A DNA stretch of 64,000 bases. It comes from Phoenix dactylifera (Eukaryota; Streptophyta; Magnoliopsida; Arecales; Arecaceae). Where the stretch lies: contig NW_024067782.1 of the NCBI RefSeq assembly GCF_009389715.1, positions 496,001 to 560,000 on the forward strand, in the 5' to 3' direction. Positions within the stretch are counted from its first letter, which is position 1, and every line of letters starts with the position of its first letter. Both the position numbers and the translations under genes were made by a program. Below, piece by piece: positions 50,455-59,962 of this stretch. The notes under the pieces were generated by a model. That model made no database searches. It had not been told where the DNA came from and saw nothing but the letters and a program-made list of their open reading frames with translations.

Positions 50455-50900
50455 GAGGCCGGCGGCGCTGGAAGAGTGCTGAGGCCGGCGGAGCACGGCT
50501 GAGACCCTTTCTCCTCCGGATCATCTTGCGGGCGGCGATGGTGGAGAAGAAGCGCGAGTGGAGGTCGAGTTCAAGGGAGGCGGCGGCGGAGACGGCGGCG
50601 GAGAGGGAGTCGAACTTGGCTTGGAGGTCGGAGATCTGGTAGGCGGCGGCCGAGTGGGCGGAGGTTGCGGAGAGGAGGGCAAACGAGGGAAGCGAGGAGG
50701 TCGGGAGTGAGGGGGTGCGGGAGGAGGAGGGCGGCGGCGACGAGGAGGAAGATTAGGAGTGAGGCGGCGAACTGGAGGGCGCCGAGGCGGTGGATGGGGG
50801 AGCGGTCGTCGGCCACGGCGGAGGATAGGAAGGCATAATGGGGGAAGAAGAAGGTGAGTTTCAGTTTGGGGAGAAAAACTGGGTACTTTGAGGAGGGGTA
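50455..50900 (-). pseudogene. Captured GC-rich gene fragment, right MULE arm
   Basis: Longer version of the captured segment. On the minus strand one frame reads VADDRSPIHRLGALQFAAS and then a hydrophobic run (LLIFLLVAAALLL) that looks like a membrane anchor. After a frame change it reads YQISDLQAKFDSLSAAV, ELDLHSRFF and TIAARKMIRRRKG. This suggests a captured first exon of a plant membrane-anchored protein with a coiled-coil-like part. I do not recognise the parent gene. Confidence 0.5.
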
Positions 50901-51048
50901 TTTTCGTCTCATAAAAATACTCTCAAGGACCGGGAATTAAAAATACTAAAATTATTGGACTGGTTGTTATAAGACTAGTGATCAACAGGGATTTATTGTT
51001 ATACTAGACTCTTTTGAAGGGTGAGGAATTAATTTCTCCAATTATCTA

Positions 51049-51984
51049 TATATAGATACAAACTAGCATCTAACAATATTCATATTTATATTTGTATTCA
51101 TAAAAAAAAATAAATATGAAAATATGAGAATAAACTAAAAATTTAGTGTATATCCAAATATCCAATTCTATTTGTAATTTAGATAGTTCTCATAAATATT
51201 TTTTTTAAAAAAATGAGAACTATATCAATATGTTTTTAATTCAACTTTTTTTCTGCATAACAATGTCTTTTGACTTGATAGATTGCATCCTTAACGGTTA
51301 GTTTCTAAATTCAAGATACATAACTCAATAGGATTATGAGGATCCACAAAATGGGTGAGATCAGATGATTAAGCGACAATCGCACCACATCGGCAAATTA
51401 TGCAGTTGGCTTATTTTTTTCAATCTTTATGAGCAATGCTGTGGCAATCAACATTCTTAAACCAATAAATTTTAACAATTTTCAAATGAAATATATGTGG
51501 CAAGTTGATCAAAAGTTGCTTTGACAACCAGTTTTAGATACAACACAGCTTCTTTAACCTTGGTAGGGGCTTCTTCGAATATCGATCCTCTAAAAAAACA
51601 CAGCTTCCGTAGCTAATTTTTTACTCCTTGCAGTAGGGAGAATCCAAAACCGTTCTCGACTTTTTCCTGAACAAAGGAGAGGTACCAACTGCATGGATTG
51701 AGCCTCTGACATAAAAAACTGTCGAATAGATGGAGATTTTTTATTCCTTCTTTTTTTGCCAACTTTCTGAAGAGTCCTTCGGCATGCATACTCAAGTAGA
51801 GTAAATTCCGCTAGAACTAACAGAGAACAGACATCTTTAATTTACACTCCCCCCAAAAACAAAAGTGAGGGGTAAGAAAGCAAGCACTAAGAACTTAAAC
51901 CCTTTCCAGCCAGAGAGATTGTTGGAGCTTTTTGTTCTTTCAACTTATTTCATGCTTTCCATGGCACATCAACCACATATTAAC
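51049..51984. other. Spacer between MULE and epoxide hydrolase relic
   Basis: No gene seen. AT-rich. The part near 51780-51860 resembles the 3' flank of epoxide hydrolase copy 3 (59757-59815), sharing GCATACTCA and GCTAGAA(C/T)TAACA, which ties the relic to copy 3. Confidence 0.55.
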
Positions 51985-53966
51985 TCAGAAGTTTTGAAAG
52001 AAGTCATAGATATGTTCAGTGATCTCATGTGCCTATTCCTGGATGAAGTGCTAGGCTCCCTCCATAACAACTAACTCCGGAAGGAATGGAACATTTTGCT
52101 TAAAGCCACCAAGGTACGTGGTCTTGGACATACCTGGGTGACCCAGTTCTGCTTCGATAAACTCAACTTGTACTTTTATTTGCACCCACTACAAGGGGAA
52201 AAAAAAAAAAAGCATAGCCGACACATAAGCATTGGTAATTTGCTTTCTGATGCTTTTTAAAGCATCGCAAAAGCGTCGGCAATTAGCGATAACAAGCGTC
52301 GGTAATCCTGATTTTAATTATGCTTTAAAACATCGTTAAAAATAATTTTTTTATTTAAAAAAATTTAAAACTCTGTATGCAAATCCTTCCCATGCAACAG
52401 AGTCTATATATAGCTAGCATGTCCAACAGAGTCTCTTCTCTGATCCCTTCAAAGATTGCAGCTTCTATAATCTCTCTAATCTCAGATTGGTCCATTCTTC
52501 TCGAGACTCCAAGACTTCTGAATCTACCAACTGGGCTATATCAGCGACATCTCCTCTCTACTTTTCCCATGTAAAGATCCACTCCTTAATGATGCTTTTA
52601 GCTCTCTCTGGGCTAAAACATTCATAGGAGTCCCAAATCCGTTTCTCCACCTCCCTCACACGGTCCAACAGAAGTTGGAATGATCGATCTAGCTTCTTGG
52701 TATTGGCATATTGAGAAAGAAAAGAAGCAGACCCAAGAAGCTTTTTAAAACCAACCCAAAAAACATCACCGAACTAAAACTTGATGTTGAGGGAGAACCA
52801 GAAAAAAAAAAAAGAAACAAAGAAAGAATTCATTACAATTTATATAGATGTTAGGGGTTAAAGAAATGTTGTTATACTTCCCAATAAACTTGCAAAACAA
52901 AAGGAAAGGATGGATGCCTGCTAGCAGGCATATTTCCTCTGCGCACATTAAAAAAAAATAATAACAAAAATAACAAATTTAAGCTTAAAAAATGAAATAT
53001 AAACATGCACTAATGATCAACACCTTCTTCGCCCCGGCCTAGATGTGCTTCCGAGACCCTTCCCTGTCCACGAACACCCTCGGGAGGAGGAGAAGGCTCT
53101 CCGGCGTGGGGAGGTCAGCCAGAGGGAGGAGAAAGAGGAGGATGACAAGAAGGAGGCCACCGAGGGGGAGAAGGAGAAGGGGACCGGTGAGGCTAGGCAT
53201 GGAGGCGGAGGCTCTTTCGGATCTAGGGCTAAAATTGATGGATGGAAAGGGTTGGTAGGTATTTGAGATAAGTGTCATTTCTATTTTGGTTTCCAACGAT
53301 GCTTTTTAGTGTCGTCTAAGTCAAGCTCTCGCCGACGTTTTAGAGAAAGCATCGGTATCTCCCAACTCTATTTAGAAGCCTCGACAAATTTTGGCGCGCC
53401 AGCCAAATTGCCAATGCTTCTCCCTAGCGTCGGCAGTTGGATGTTAGAAATTAGTGTTTTTCCTATAGTGACCACTGTTCATGGTGCTACCACCTCCCAT
53501 TTTCTGCACAAAAGCCTCAACAATACAAAGAACCAGTCCATTTAAAACACTCTAAACCTGCAATTTTTAAGGGACAGAATAAAAGAAGGTGGATTGGTTG
53601 CAGAAAATTAAGGAGCTTAATCCCCTCCAAATCTAGAATACTAACTAGATTAACTATTAACTTGGTAGGGTTGCCTCATTATATGTGAGGCACTTCTCTG
53701 ATGCTATAATTTTAATTTGATCTAAAATTGTTGGAAACTTACATTGCTAGCTGATCGGTCCCATAAAAAAGGACTCGTCAAATTTGCTTGCACAATATAT
53801 AGTTGATGTCCCTTCTAAGAGCCAAGAAGTCTATGCAATTTGCTCCAACACATACTAACCTTCCTTGAGTATGAGATGATATCCTGGATTTCTGAGATGG
53901 TAGAAATCTTCTGAAAATTGATGCAATCTCTTTGTGAGCAAACTATGGCTCTATAGCTCCAGCTTC
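51985..53966 (-). pseudogene. Epoxide hydrolase pseudogene (last two exons)
   Basis: Relic of a fourth copy. The last exon is recognisable at 51985-52186 and continues at 53474-53503, split by a CACTA element; the exon before it lies at 53743-53966 (224 nt against 233-236 in intact copies), keeping the splice positions CTTAC on the left and CCTAC on the right. Many small indels and substitutions break the frame: the last-exon GDLD region and the segment before the catalytic His are damaged. Exons 1 and 2 are not found; the next sequence upstream is a retroelement. Its flank resembles copy 3 more than copies 1 and 2. Confidence 0.85.
52187..53470. mobile_element. Non-autonomous CACTA element, 1284 bp
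   Basis: It begins CACTACAAGGGGAAAAA and ends TTTTTCCTATAGTG, with ACC on both sides (52184-52186 and 53471-53473). It carries the same subterminal motifs as the 5.75 kb element (AAGCGTCGG and variants at 52240-52320 and 53290-53440), so it is a deletion derivative or relative of that family. The GC-rich block at 53030-53230 parallels 8460-8880 of the large element. There is no transposase. Confidence 0.88.
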
Positions 53967-54059
53967 CTACCCTAACATTATGAAATAATTATTAAACAAG
54001 AAGATTAGAAATGAAACAAAACTGACGCCAAACCACAATCCCGGATGGTAGATGCATAC

Positions 54060-56206
54060 TGTCACGCCCCCGGCCCGAGATCGCGAGCCGGGGGTCCGCG
54101 CTAACCGCTGCACACCCGTAGGAAACTCTCCCCACGAGCATGCAAGGCATCTTAACCAAATCTAAAAAATGTAACTAAAATAATTCAGATGAAATAAATG
54201 CAATCTTATTCCATTGACTAACTTGAGTCATAAAGTCTCACAGTTCTAAATACGCAGTGGAACAATAAAGATAAAACATCAATTAAAATAAACCCTAATC
54301 TAAGATAACTTATGCCACAGTTTTTCTAGTCGCTCTCCCATTTTGAAACCCCGATAGGTTAGTTCTCGAAATCTGTAAAACAACAAAAAATTGTATAATG
54401 AGCTAGACAGCCCAGTAAGTAATAAACACCTTAACTAGTCAAATCATATAATAACATAAAATATAAATTACAAATTACGATGAATCAACATAATAACATA
54501 ATCAATTCATTTTCAAATACAAATTCATTGAAATCTGTATCTTTTAAATATCCATATGCATAATCGTAAATCTGATTCGAAACAAATCACATTCATCTCA
54601 ACATTCTTTAACTACGACCACACTTATACCCTGTGGCTAAGCTAGAAACAGAACCGCACTTATACCCTGCGGAGTGGGCCAGAATACCGTACTTATACCC
54701 TGCGGAGTGGGCCAAAATACCATACTTATACCATGCGGAATGGGCCAGAATACCACACTTATACCCTGTGGTGGGGCCAGATTTGCCAATGCATAACCCC
54801 CAATTGGCAGGATCCAAAACATAGTCAGGCTGAGAGTTCCAAATCTGATGCACATCAAAATTCTTTTAGTAACATAATAGATATATCATAATCCGATCTA
54901 AATATGCATACACGATCCAAGAGCAGTAAATATAATAATAGTCCGAAAAATAGTATTCCAATTCACATATCTATTTTTCATTCAAATCATCATCTCGTAA
55001 AATTCATAAATCACATATAAATTCATTAACAAGTTATTCGATGCAAAAATAATATTATATAAATGAAGAGTCTAGAGAAGGCAGTTCATTACTTACCTTG
55101 AACACGATCCACAACAAATCTAATTAATCTTACAAATCCCTCGCAGAACCTAATATCCAAAAATCATATTTTTCTTTTAAAATTCATCACAATATATATA
55201 AAACTTAAATTTTAACATTCTCCCAGAGCCGACACTTGCAGAAGTGTCTAGCACCCCGAGTTCGGATTCGGATTCGGGTTCATACCCGTAAACCACCCTC
55301 CTTCTTTTATTTTATTTTATTATTATTATTTTCTTTCTTTCTTTCTTTTCTTTTTCTTTCTTTTCTTTTCTTTTCTTTCTTTTCTTTTCTTTTCTTTCCT
55401 TTTTCTTTTTCCTTCTTCTCCCGAAGCTTCCTCTCCTTCCTTTTTTTTCGTTTTCTTCTCTTCCCCTCTTCTCCTGTGTCCATGGAGGAGGAGGCGCGAC
55501 CCCATGCCGAGGCTCGAAAGAGGCAGCGGCCTGAGGCCGGCGGCGCTGGCTGCGCCTGCGGCCAGTCGGCGATGCTCGCAACTCGCGATGGCCGGCTCTC
55601 TCTCCGTCCCGTGGAGAAGAGAGGGCTCGGGAGGACGGCAACCGACCCTCTGTTCTTCCCCTAAAGGAGAGGGAGAGCTCAAGAGGGGAAGTGCCCGTGG
55701 TGGGGATCAGTGGCGTCGAAGATGCTCGCGGCCGCACACGGGTAAGTCCCCTCTTCCCTCTCTTCTTCTTTCTTTCTTTCTTTCTTTCTTTCTTCTTCTT
55801 CTTCTTCTTCTTCTTTTTGAATCCAATCCCGGCATTTGGCCGGCTCAAAACCTTTGTAAATCATGGATAAACATCAAACAGGAGGAGACGAAAGTTAGGA
55901 GCCCTTACCTTGGCCCCGACGAAGGTCCGGCGGCAATGGAGGAAGAGGAAGACCACCCGTGCCGTGGCTTCTCGACTCTCTCTCTCTCTCCCTCTTGGGC
56001 GGCTGCACGAGGAGGAAGATGGGACTCGGGGTTTGCGGCTCCTCCTCGAATGGCTTCAATGGGAGGAAGAAGCCCTAAAAAAACCAGGGATCTGGCTTCC
56101 ACGGGATGGCTCCCTTCATCCCGTGCCCTCACGTGCAATGCACGTGAGGCCGAAAACTTGGGGCTGGGCCGGTCGAGTGGATCGGGCCCAGTTTCAGGTT
56201 CTCACA
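54060..56206 (-). repeat. Long LTR (2147 bp), 3' end of hybrid element
   Basis: Plus-strand ends TGTCACGCCCC and GGTTCTCACA; on the minus strand it runs TGTGAG to GTGACA. Directly outside the inner end is the purine tract (minus-strand AAGGGGGGAAGGA, 56207-56219). It holds a tandem repeat (54619-54780) and CTTT-rich runs (55320-55420, 55760-55815) that create spurious long frames. Confidence 0.8.
54619..54780. repeat. About 40-bp tandem repeat inside the long LTR
   Basis: Four to five units of roughly 40 bp containing ACTTATACCCTGCGGAGTGG and GCCAGAATACC. Units differ at a few positions. Confidence 0.88.
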
Positions 56207-56737
56207 TCCTTCCCCCCTTAATAGAAATTTCGTCCACGAAATTTTCATACATGTAGTTGAAGAGTAGAGAATACTTCTTACAAATCAAGTCATAATGCTC
56301 TTCAAATCAAAATCGTCTTATCTGACCAATGTCAAATAATTCTATTCACCGCACTTCCTCCGCACACTCTGATTTAAACCTCAACATACCCGTGTCAAGT
56401 CCAGATTTTTTTTTTCTAGAATTAATTGCTTATTGGTACATTCATTATTATGTGTTAATCTGTGTGAACACTTTCGAAATTTAAAAGTTCATATTCTTCT
56501 TTTAACAATTAATCAAAAAAATTGTTGTGTAACTATTTAATCTTTTGTAGTAGTATAATGAGTTGTCTAACAAAGAGCAGTGGACATGGCTAGACAATAA
56601 TTAGAAATAAATATTGGGACTAGATTAATACCTGTTGTCAACACCTCAGAAGCCTGTGCATCTTGCTATATAAGTGCAAATACTCTTTCTTGAGTTTTTG
56701 GCCCCTGACTTCCTTCTATTGCCTGAGTAGAACTATT

Positions 56738-57799
56738 CTAGTTTCTCTGTAGGCAGTCTGCAATTTTATGACCTATCTTACCGCATTTAAAGCAGGCACC
56801 AGTGTTCCAATGGCAATCCTTGTCGGCATGAGCCTTACCACATCTGGAACATTTATTGATATTCATCTGCTTAGGGTTGTCACTCGCTGATTTCTTGTTT
56901 GAACTCTCGGCGTTTTCATTGCTCTGCCCCTGAAATTCATTTGAACTGTTCCTCTTCTTTTGATTTCTTTCCCTTTCCAACCATTCATCATTAACTTCCC
57001 TTTCAATTATTAAAGCCTTATTTACCACAGCTGCATAAGTAGTCAATTCATAAGGTACCACTTGTTTTCTAATTTTTGTCTTTAGTCCCATCTCAAATTT
57101 ATGCGCTCGATCTAGCTCATCCTCGACTAACTTTGGAACAAATTTGGCTAGCTCGGTAAACTTAGCTTCATATTCTGCAACAATCATATTTCTTTGCTTT
57201 AGATGAATAAACTCCTGCTCTTTCTGTGTCCTTACACTCCGAAGAAAATACTTATCATAAAATGCTCCTCGAAATCTTTTCCAAGTGAGTGGCTCCCTAT
57301 CCTGCTCATATTTATGTTCCAACATCCGCCACCAGTTGAATGCCTCACCTTGCATCATGTATGATGCAAACAAAATCTTTTTATCATCCTGCCATCTCAA
57401 GACAGCAAATGTTTTTTCCATCTCTGTAAGCCAATTGTCTGCTTCCAACGGTTCTGTAGTCCCCTTGAAAGCTGGAGGAGCCAGCCTCTTAAATATAGCT
57501 ATATTGCTACGCTGTTCACACTGTTCCCCTCATCCTTGCTATGGTTGTGTCTGGGGCAACTGCGCTTGTTGGAGCAACTGCTGTTGCACCTGCTATTGCA
57601 TCTGCATAAGGCCCACTATGGTCTGCATAACCTGGCTTAAGCCCGGTTCTTGTTGTCTTGTCTGAGTATCACTAGCAAGATTGACGACTCTCTCCTGCTG
57701 AGGGGTGTTACCAACTTGTTGGGGTGCGCTGCTATTTTGCAGGTTTGGTGCCTTATCAGTAGCTCTGCGAGTAGTCTTTCTCATCCGACGTGGAGGCAT
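56738..57799 (-). pseudogene. LTR retrotransposon gag (broken)
   Basis: A 354-codon frame from 57799 encodes a Gag of the type usual in plant Ty3/Gypsy elements. A basic N-terminus (MPPRRMRK) and Gln-rich linker come first, then the capsid-like retrotransposon gag domain (WLTEMEKTF, GEAFNWWR, FYDKYFLRS, EYEAKFTELAKF), then two zinc knuckles at the C-terminus: CSRCGKAHADKDC, which departs from CCHC spacing, and CFKCGKIGHKIADC, which fits it. Three in-frame stops (TAG at about 57591, TAG and TGA near 57534-57525) cut the linker, so full-length Gag cannot be made; the capsid and knuckle part from about 57448 is open. No pol follows; about 530 bp later comes the purine tract, as in gag-only elements. 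Confidence 0.85.
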
Positions 57800-57980
57800 C
57801 CTGACTTATATCTATCAAATAGCAGCACGCCAATAATAAGCTTACCAATTAATTAATAGTATATAGGATGGCTTGTTACAATTATCATAAACTAACGTCC
57901 TAATGTCCCTAGTGTCTACCTACCTACACTCATATCATGTCAGATTTTCTTATCTTAGATTTTTTTTTTCTTCCATTCAT

Positions 57981-57992
57981 GCTCTGATACCA
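57981..57992 (-). other. Primer binding site
   Basis: The minus strand reads TGGTATCAGAGC, complementary to the 3' end of initiator Met-tRNA, two bases inside the 137-bp LTR. The same motif recurs at about 58586-58595, and in mutated form near 58284-58293. Confidence 0.85.
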
Positions 57993-57994
57993 TT

Positions 57995-58734
57995 TGTAAC
58001 AACCCATGATTTCACCCAAAATGGCTAGCCGAAAGTTATTATTTAGGTTTCTTGATCCTGTATAAGTACCCAAGATCTATCCAGTGAATAACCGATGTGG
58101 GACTAAACACACGCCCGCACGGGTCCTCACAGTCTCTCCCCGTTCAAGCCCTAACATCCTTGTCAGGCTAGGGTTCAAATCCATTCAAATCAAATCACAA
58201 ACACCACGATTGGCTCGTGGTCAGCCTCAATGGATCCGTGCTGCAGTGTCCCCTAGTCCACATAGGTTATGGGCCGGGTCCGCTCTAATACCATTTGTAA
58301 CAACCCAGGATCTCACCCAAAATGGCTAGCCGGAAGGTATTATTTGGGTTCCTTGATCCTGTATAAGTACCCAAGATCTACCCAGCGAATAACAGATGTG
58401 GGACTAAACACACGCCCGCACGGGTCCTCACATACTCCCCCCGTTCAAGCCCTGACGTCCTCGTCAGGCTAAGGGTTCATATCTATTCAAATCTAATCAC
58501 AAACACCACGATTGGCCCGTGGTCAGCCCCAATGGATCTGTGCTACAGTGTCCTATAGTCCACATAGGTTATGAGCCGGGTTGGCTCTGATACCATTTGT
58601 AACAACCTAGGAGCTCACCCAAAATGGCTAGTCGGAAGTTATTATTTAGGTTCCTTGATCCTGTATAAGTATCCAAGATCTATCCAGCGAATAATTGATG
58701 TGGGACTAAATACACGCCCGCATGGGTCCTCACA
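57995..58734 (-). mobile_element. Tandem TRIM (three 137-bp LTRs)
   Basis: LTRs lie at 57995-58131, 58296-58432 and 58598-58734. Each starts TGTAACAACC and ends GGGTCCTCACA on the plus strand, and contains GATGTGGGACTAAA. Internal segments 58132-58295 and 58433-58597 each have a purine tract next to one LTR (minus-strand GAACGGGG(G/A)) and a primer site next to the other. This LTR, primer site, short internal, purine tract, LTR plan defines a terminal-repeat retrotransposon in miniature. Three LTRs with two internals form a tandem array. Confidence 0.88.
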
Positions 58735-59029
58735 CATACAGATACAGGTAAAAAAACCACACAAAAGGAATGGATGGTCTGTCATTTCCACTACAGTGTT
58801 CTAGCAGAGAACACCAGTAACCAGACAAATTCCAAATTCCCTTTGTCAAGTTCTCTGCAAGAAAGATTTTGTTGAGTCCAAGCGGACAATTGAACCCTGA
58901 ATTTTGGAGGGTGAGGACATTTCTACAATTTGATGAACGTTCTATTAAACACCACTATTGTTTAGCAACTTGTAGGCATTGTTTACAGTGAGGAAATTAG
59001 CACTAGTCCAATCCCAGCAGAAAGAATCT

Positions 59030-59570
59030 TGAAGCATGGTATGCTGAACCGGCCCGTACCGACCGGTTCAGCTTGTACCGGACCGGTCCGGTCTCTGACC
59101 TGTCCGGTTCTGCAATAAAAAACGGTTCCAGCCCCAATAAGACCGAAACCGAGCAGTACAAAATCCGTACCGGCCTGAACTGACCGATACAAGAGCGTAC
59201 CGGACAGAACATGACCGGTTCCATCCAATTTAGCCTAAGAACCGGATACCATACTATGGTGTCCGAAGAGTGGCATTGCCGCTATGTGGTATTTAATGCC
59301 ACTTTGTGGCATTTGCCACAATGCCAAATAGTGGCATTTAATGCTACATAGTGGCATTTAATGCCATAGAGTGTCATTAATGGCATTAAATGCCATAGAG
59401 TGGCATTTGCCACTTTGTGGCTACGACTTGCCCGAATTGATACTATATCAATTCGGTAGGCCACGTACTAGTACAGCATATCTTGAGCAGGCCGGTACTG
59501 GTACATCATATCTTGGATAGATGACGGATACGTCTATCGGTACCGGTAGAGCATATGAAGCATATCCATA
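59030..59570. repeat. CCGGTACCG-rich repeat, likely transposon relic
   Basis: Both ends are rich in ACCGGTACCGG-like motifs. The left reads GAAGCATGGTATGCTGAACC; the right, on the other strand, has AAGATATGATGTACCAG. The composition resembles the ends of the hAT element in RPL18 intron 4 (26684-29155), so a non-autonomous relative is possible. No target duplication could be read. Confidence 0.45.
59277..59425. repeat. Minisatellite with TGGCATTTAATGCCA units
   Basis: About seven imperfect units of 20-24 bp built on ATAGTGGCATTTAATGCC. The unit is itself nearly palindromic (GGCATTTAATGCC), so the strand can fold on itself. Confidence 0.85.
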
Positions 59571-59962
59571 ATCTAGCAATTTGTTCTCGACGTAGTTGTT
59601 CCAATGGATATCTAAAAGTCAGATTCATTGCATCTTCTTTTGAGTACAAGAAGCAAAATAGCAGACTAGTGCATTCGGATGGAGAGAAATTTAGAAGGGC
59701 TCAGGGAAAATACTCAACAGTAGCCCAACTGTTCATCTTTCTGGAGCTCTTTTGGATGCATACTCACTAAAAATTCTGCTAGAATTAACAAACAACAGAA
59801 TTTTTACACAAAAGCAGGAAACAAAATGCAATCATTAAAACATAACAAACACGTTTCTATTCATTCTTTTTTAAAATTCCCCTTTATTACATCATTTCGA
59901 TGGTACATCGGAGATGATTTCACTGTCACAAATTTTGGATAAACCACATACTAGCTCAGAAG

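Larger units (their letters stand above)
46166..51039. mobile_element. Mutator-like element with about 1.6 kb inverted repeats
   Basis: AATTATCTA flanks both ends (46157-46165 and 51040-51048), the 9-bp duplication typical of Mutator elements. The ends align as inverted copies: GGGGAAACTAATG on the left, GGAGAAATTAATT on the right read backwards, then the shared block AATCCCTGTTGA. Inverted similarity continues to about 47780 on the left and 49240 on the right, giving arms of 1.6-1.8 kb around a spacer of about 1.4 kb. Both arms carry a GC-rich coding-like segment (46370-46610 and 50455-50900), then AG/CT-rich and TAAA-rich simple sequence. No transposase is seen, so the element is non-autonomous. 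Confidence 0.88.
54060..58734 (-). mobile_element. Hybrid LTR retroelement: gag element joined to a tandem TRIM
   Basis: CATAC flanks the whole unit (54055-54059 and 58735-58739). Read on the minus strand from the right: three 137-bp LTRs separated by two 164-165-bp internal segments, a primer site, a broken gag, a purine tract, and a 2147-bp LTR unrelated in length and body to the 137-bp ones. No protease, reverse transcriptase or integrase is present. The two outer ends are thus different LTRs sharing one 5-bp duplication, which a standard element does not produce. The primer site (TGGTATCAGAGC on the minus strand, the initiator Met-tRNA type) and the purine tract are alike in both parts. 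Confidence 0.78.
58740..59962. other. Spacer between hybrid retroelement and copy 3
   Basis: No gene seen. It contains a GGTACC/CCGGTTC-rich inverted-repeat segment and a minisatellite, listed separately. The right end (59757-59962) is the 3' flank of epoxide hydrolase copy 3. Confidence 0.6.

Noticed and set aside
50089..50502. A 137-codon Phe/Leu-rich frame resembling a membrane protein
   Set aside because: Produced by CTTT and TTTA simple sequence in the right arm of the MULE.
55312..55848. A 178-codon minus-strand frame rich in Lys, Glu and Arg
   Set aside because: Translation of CTT/CTTT repeats in the LTR, not a protein gene.
55504..56256. A 250-codon plus-strand open frame
   Set aside because: It lies inside the long LTR, crosses CTTT simple sequence and has no domain; opposite-strand frames are equally long because of composition.
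57995..58734. CRISPR-like array of evenly spaced repeats
   Set aside because: Repeats are 137 bp with near-identical 165-bp spacers and carry LTR, primer site and purine tract; this is a TRIM array in a plant genome.
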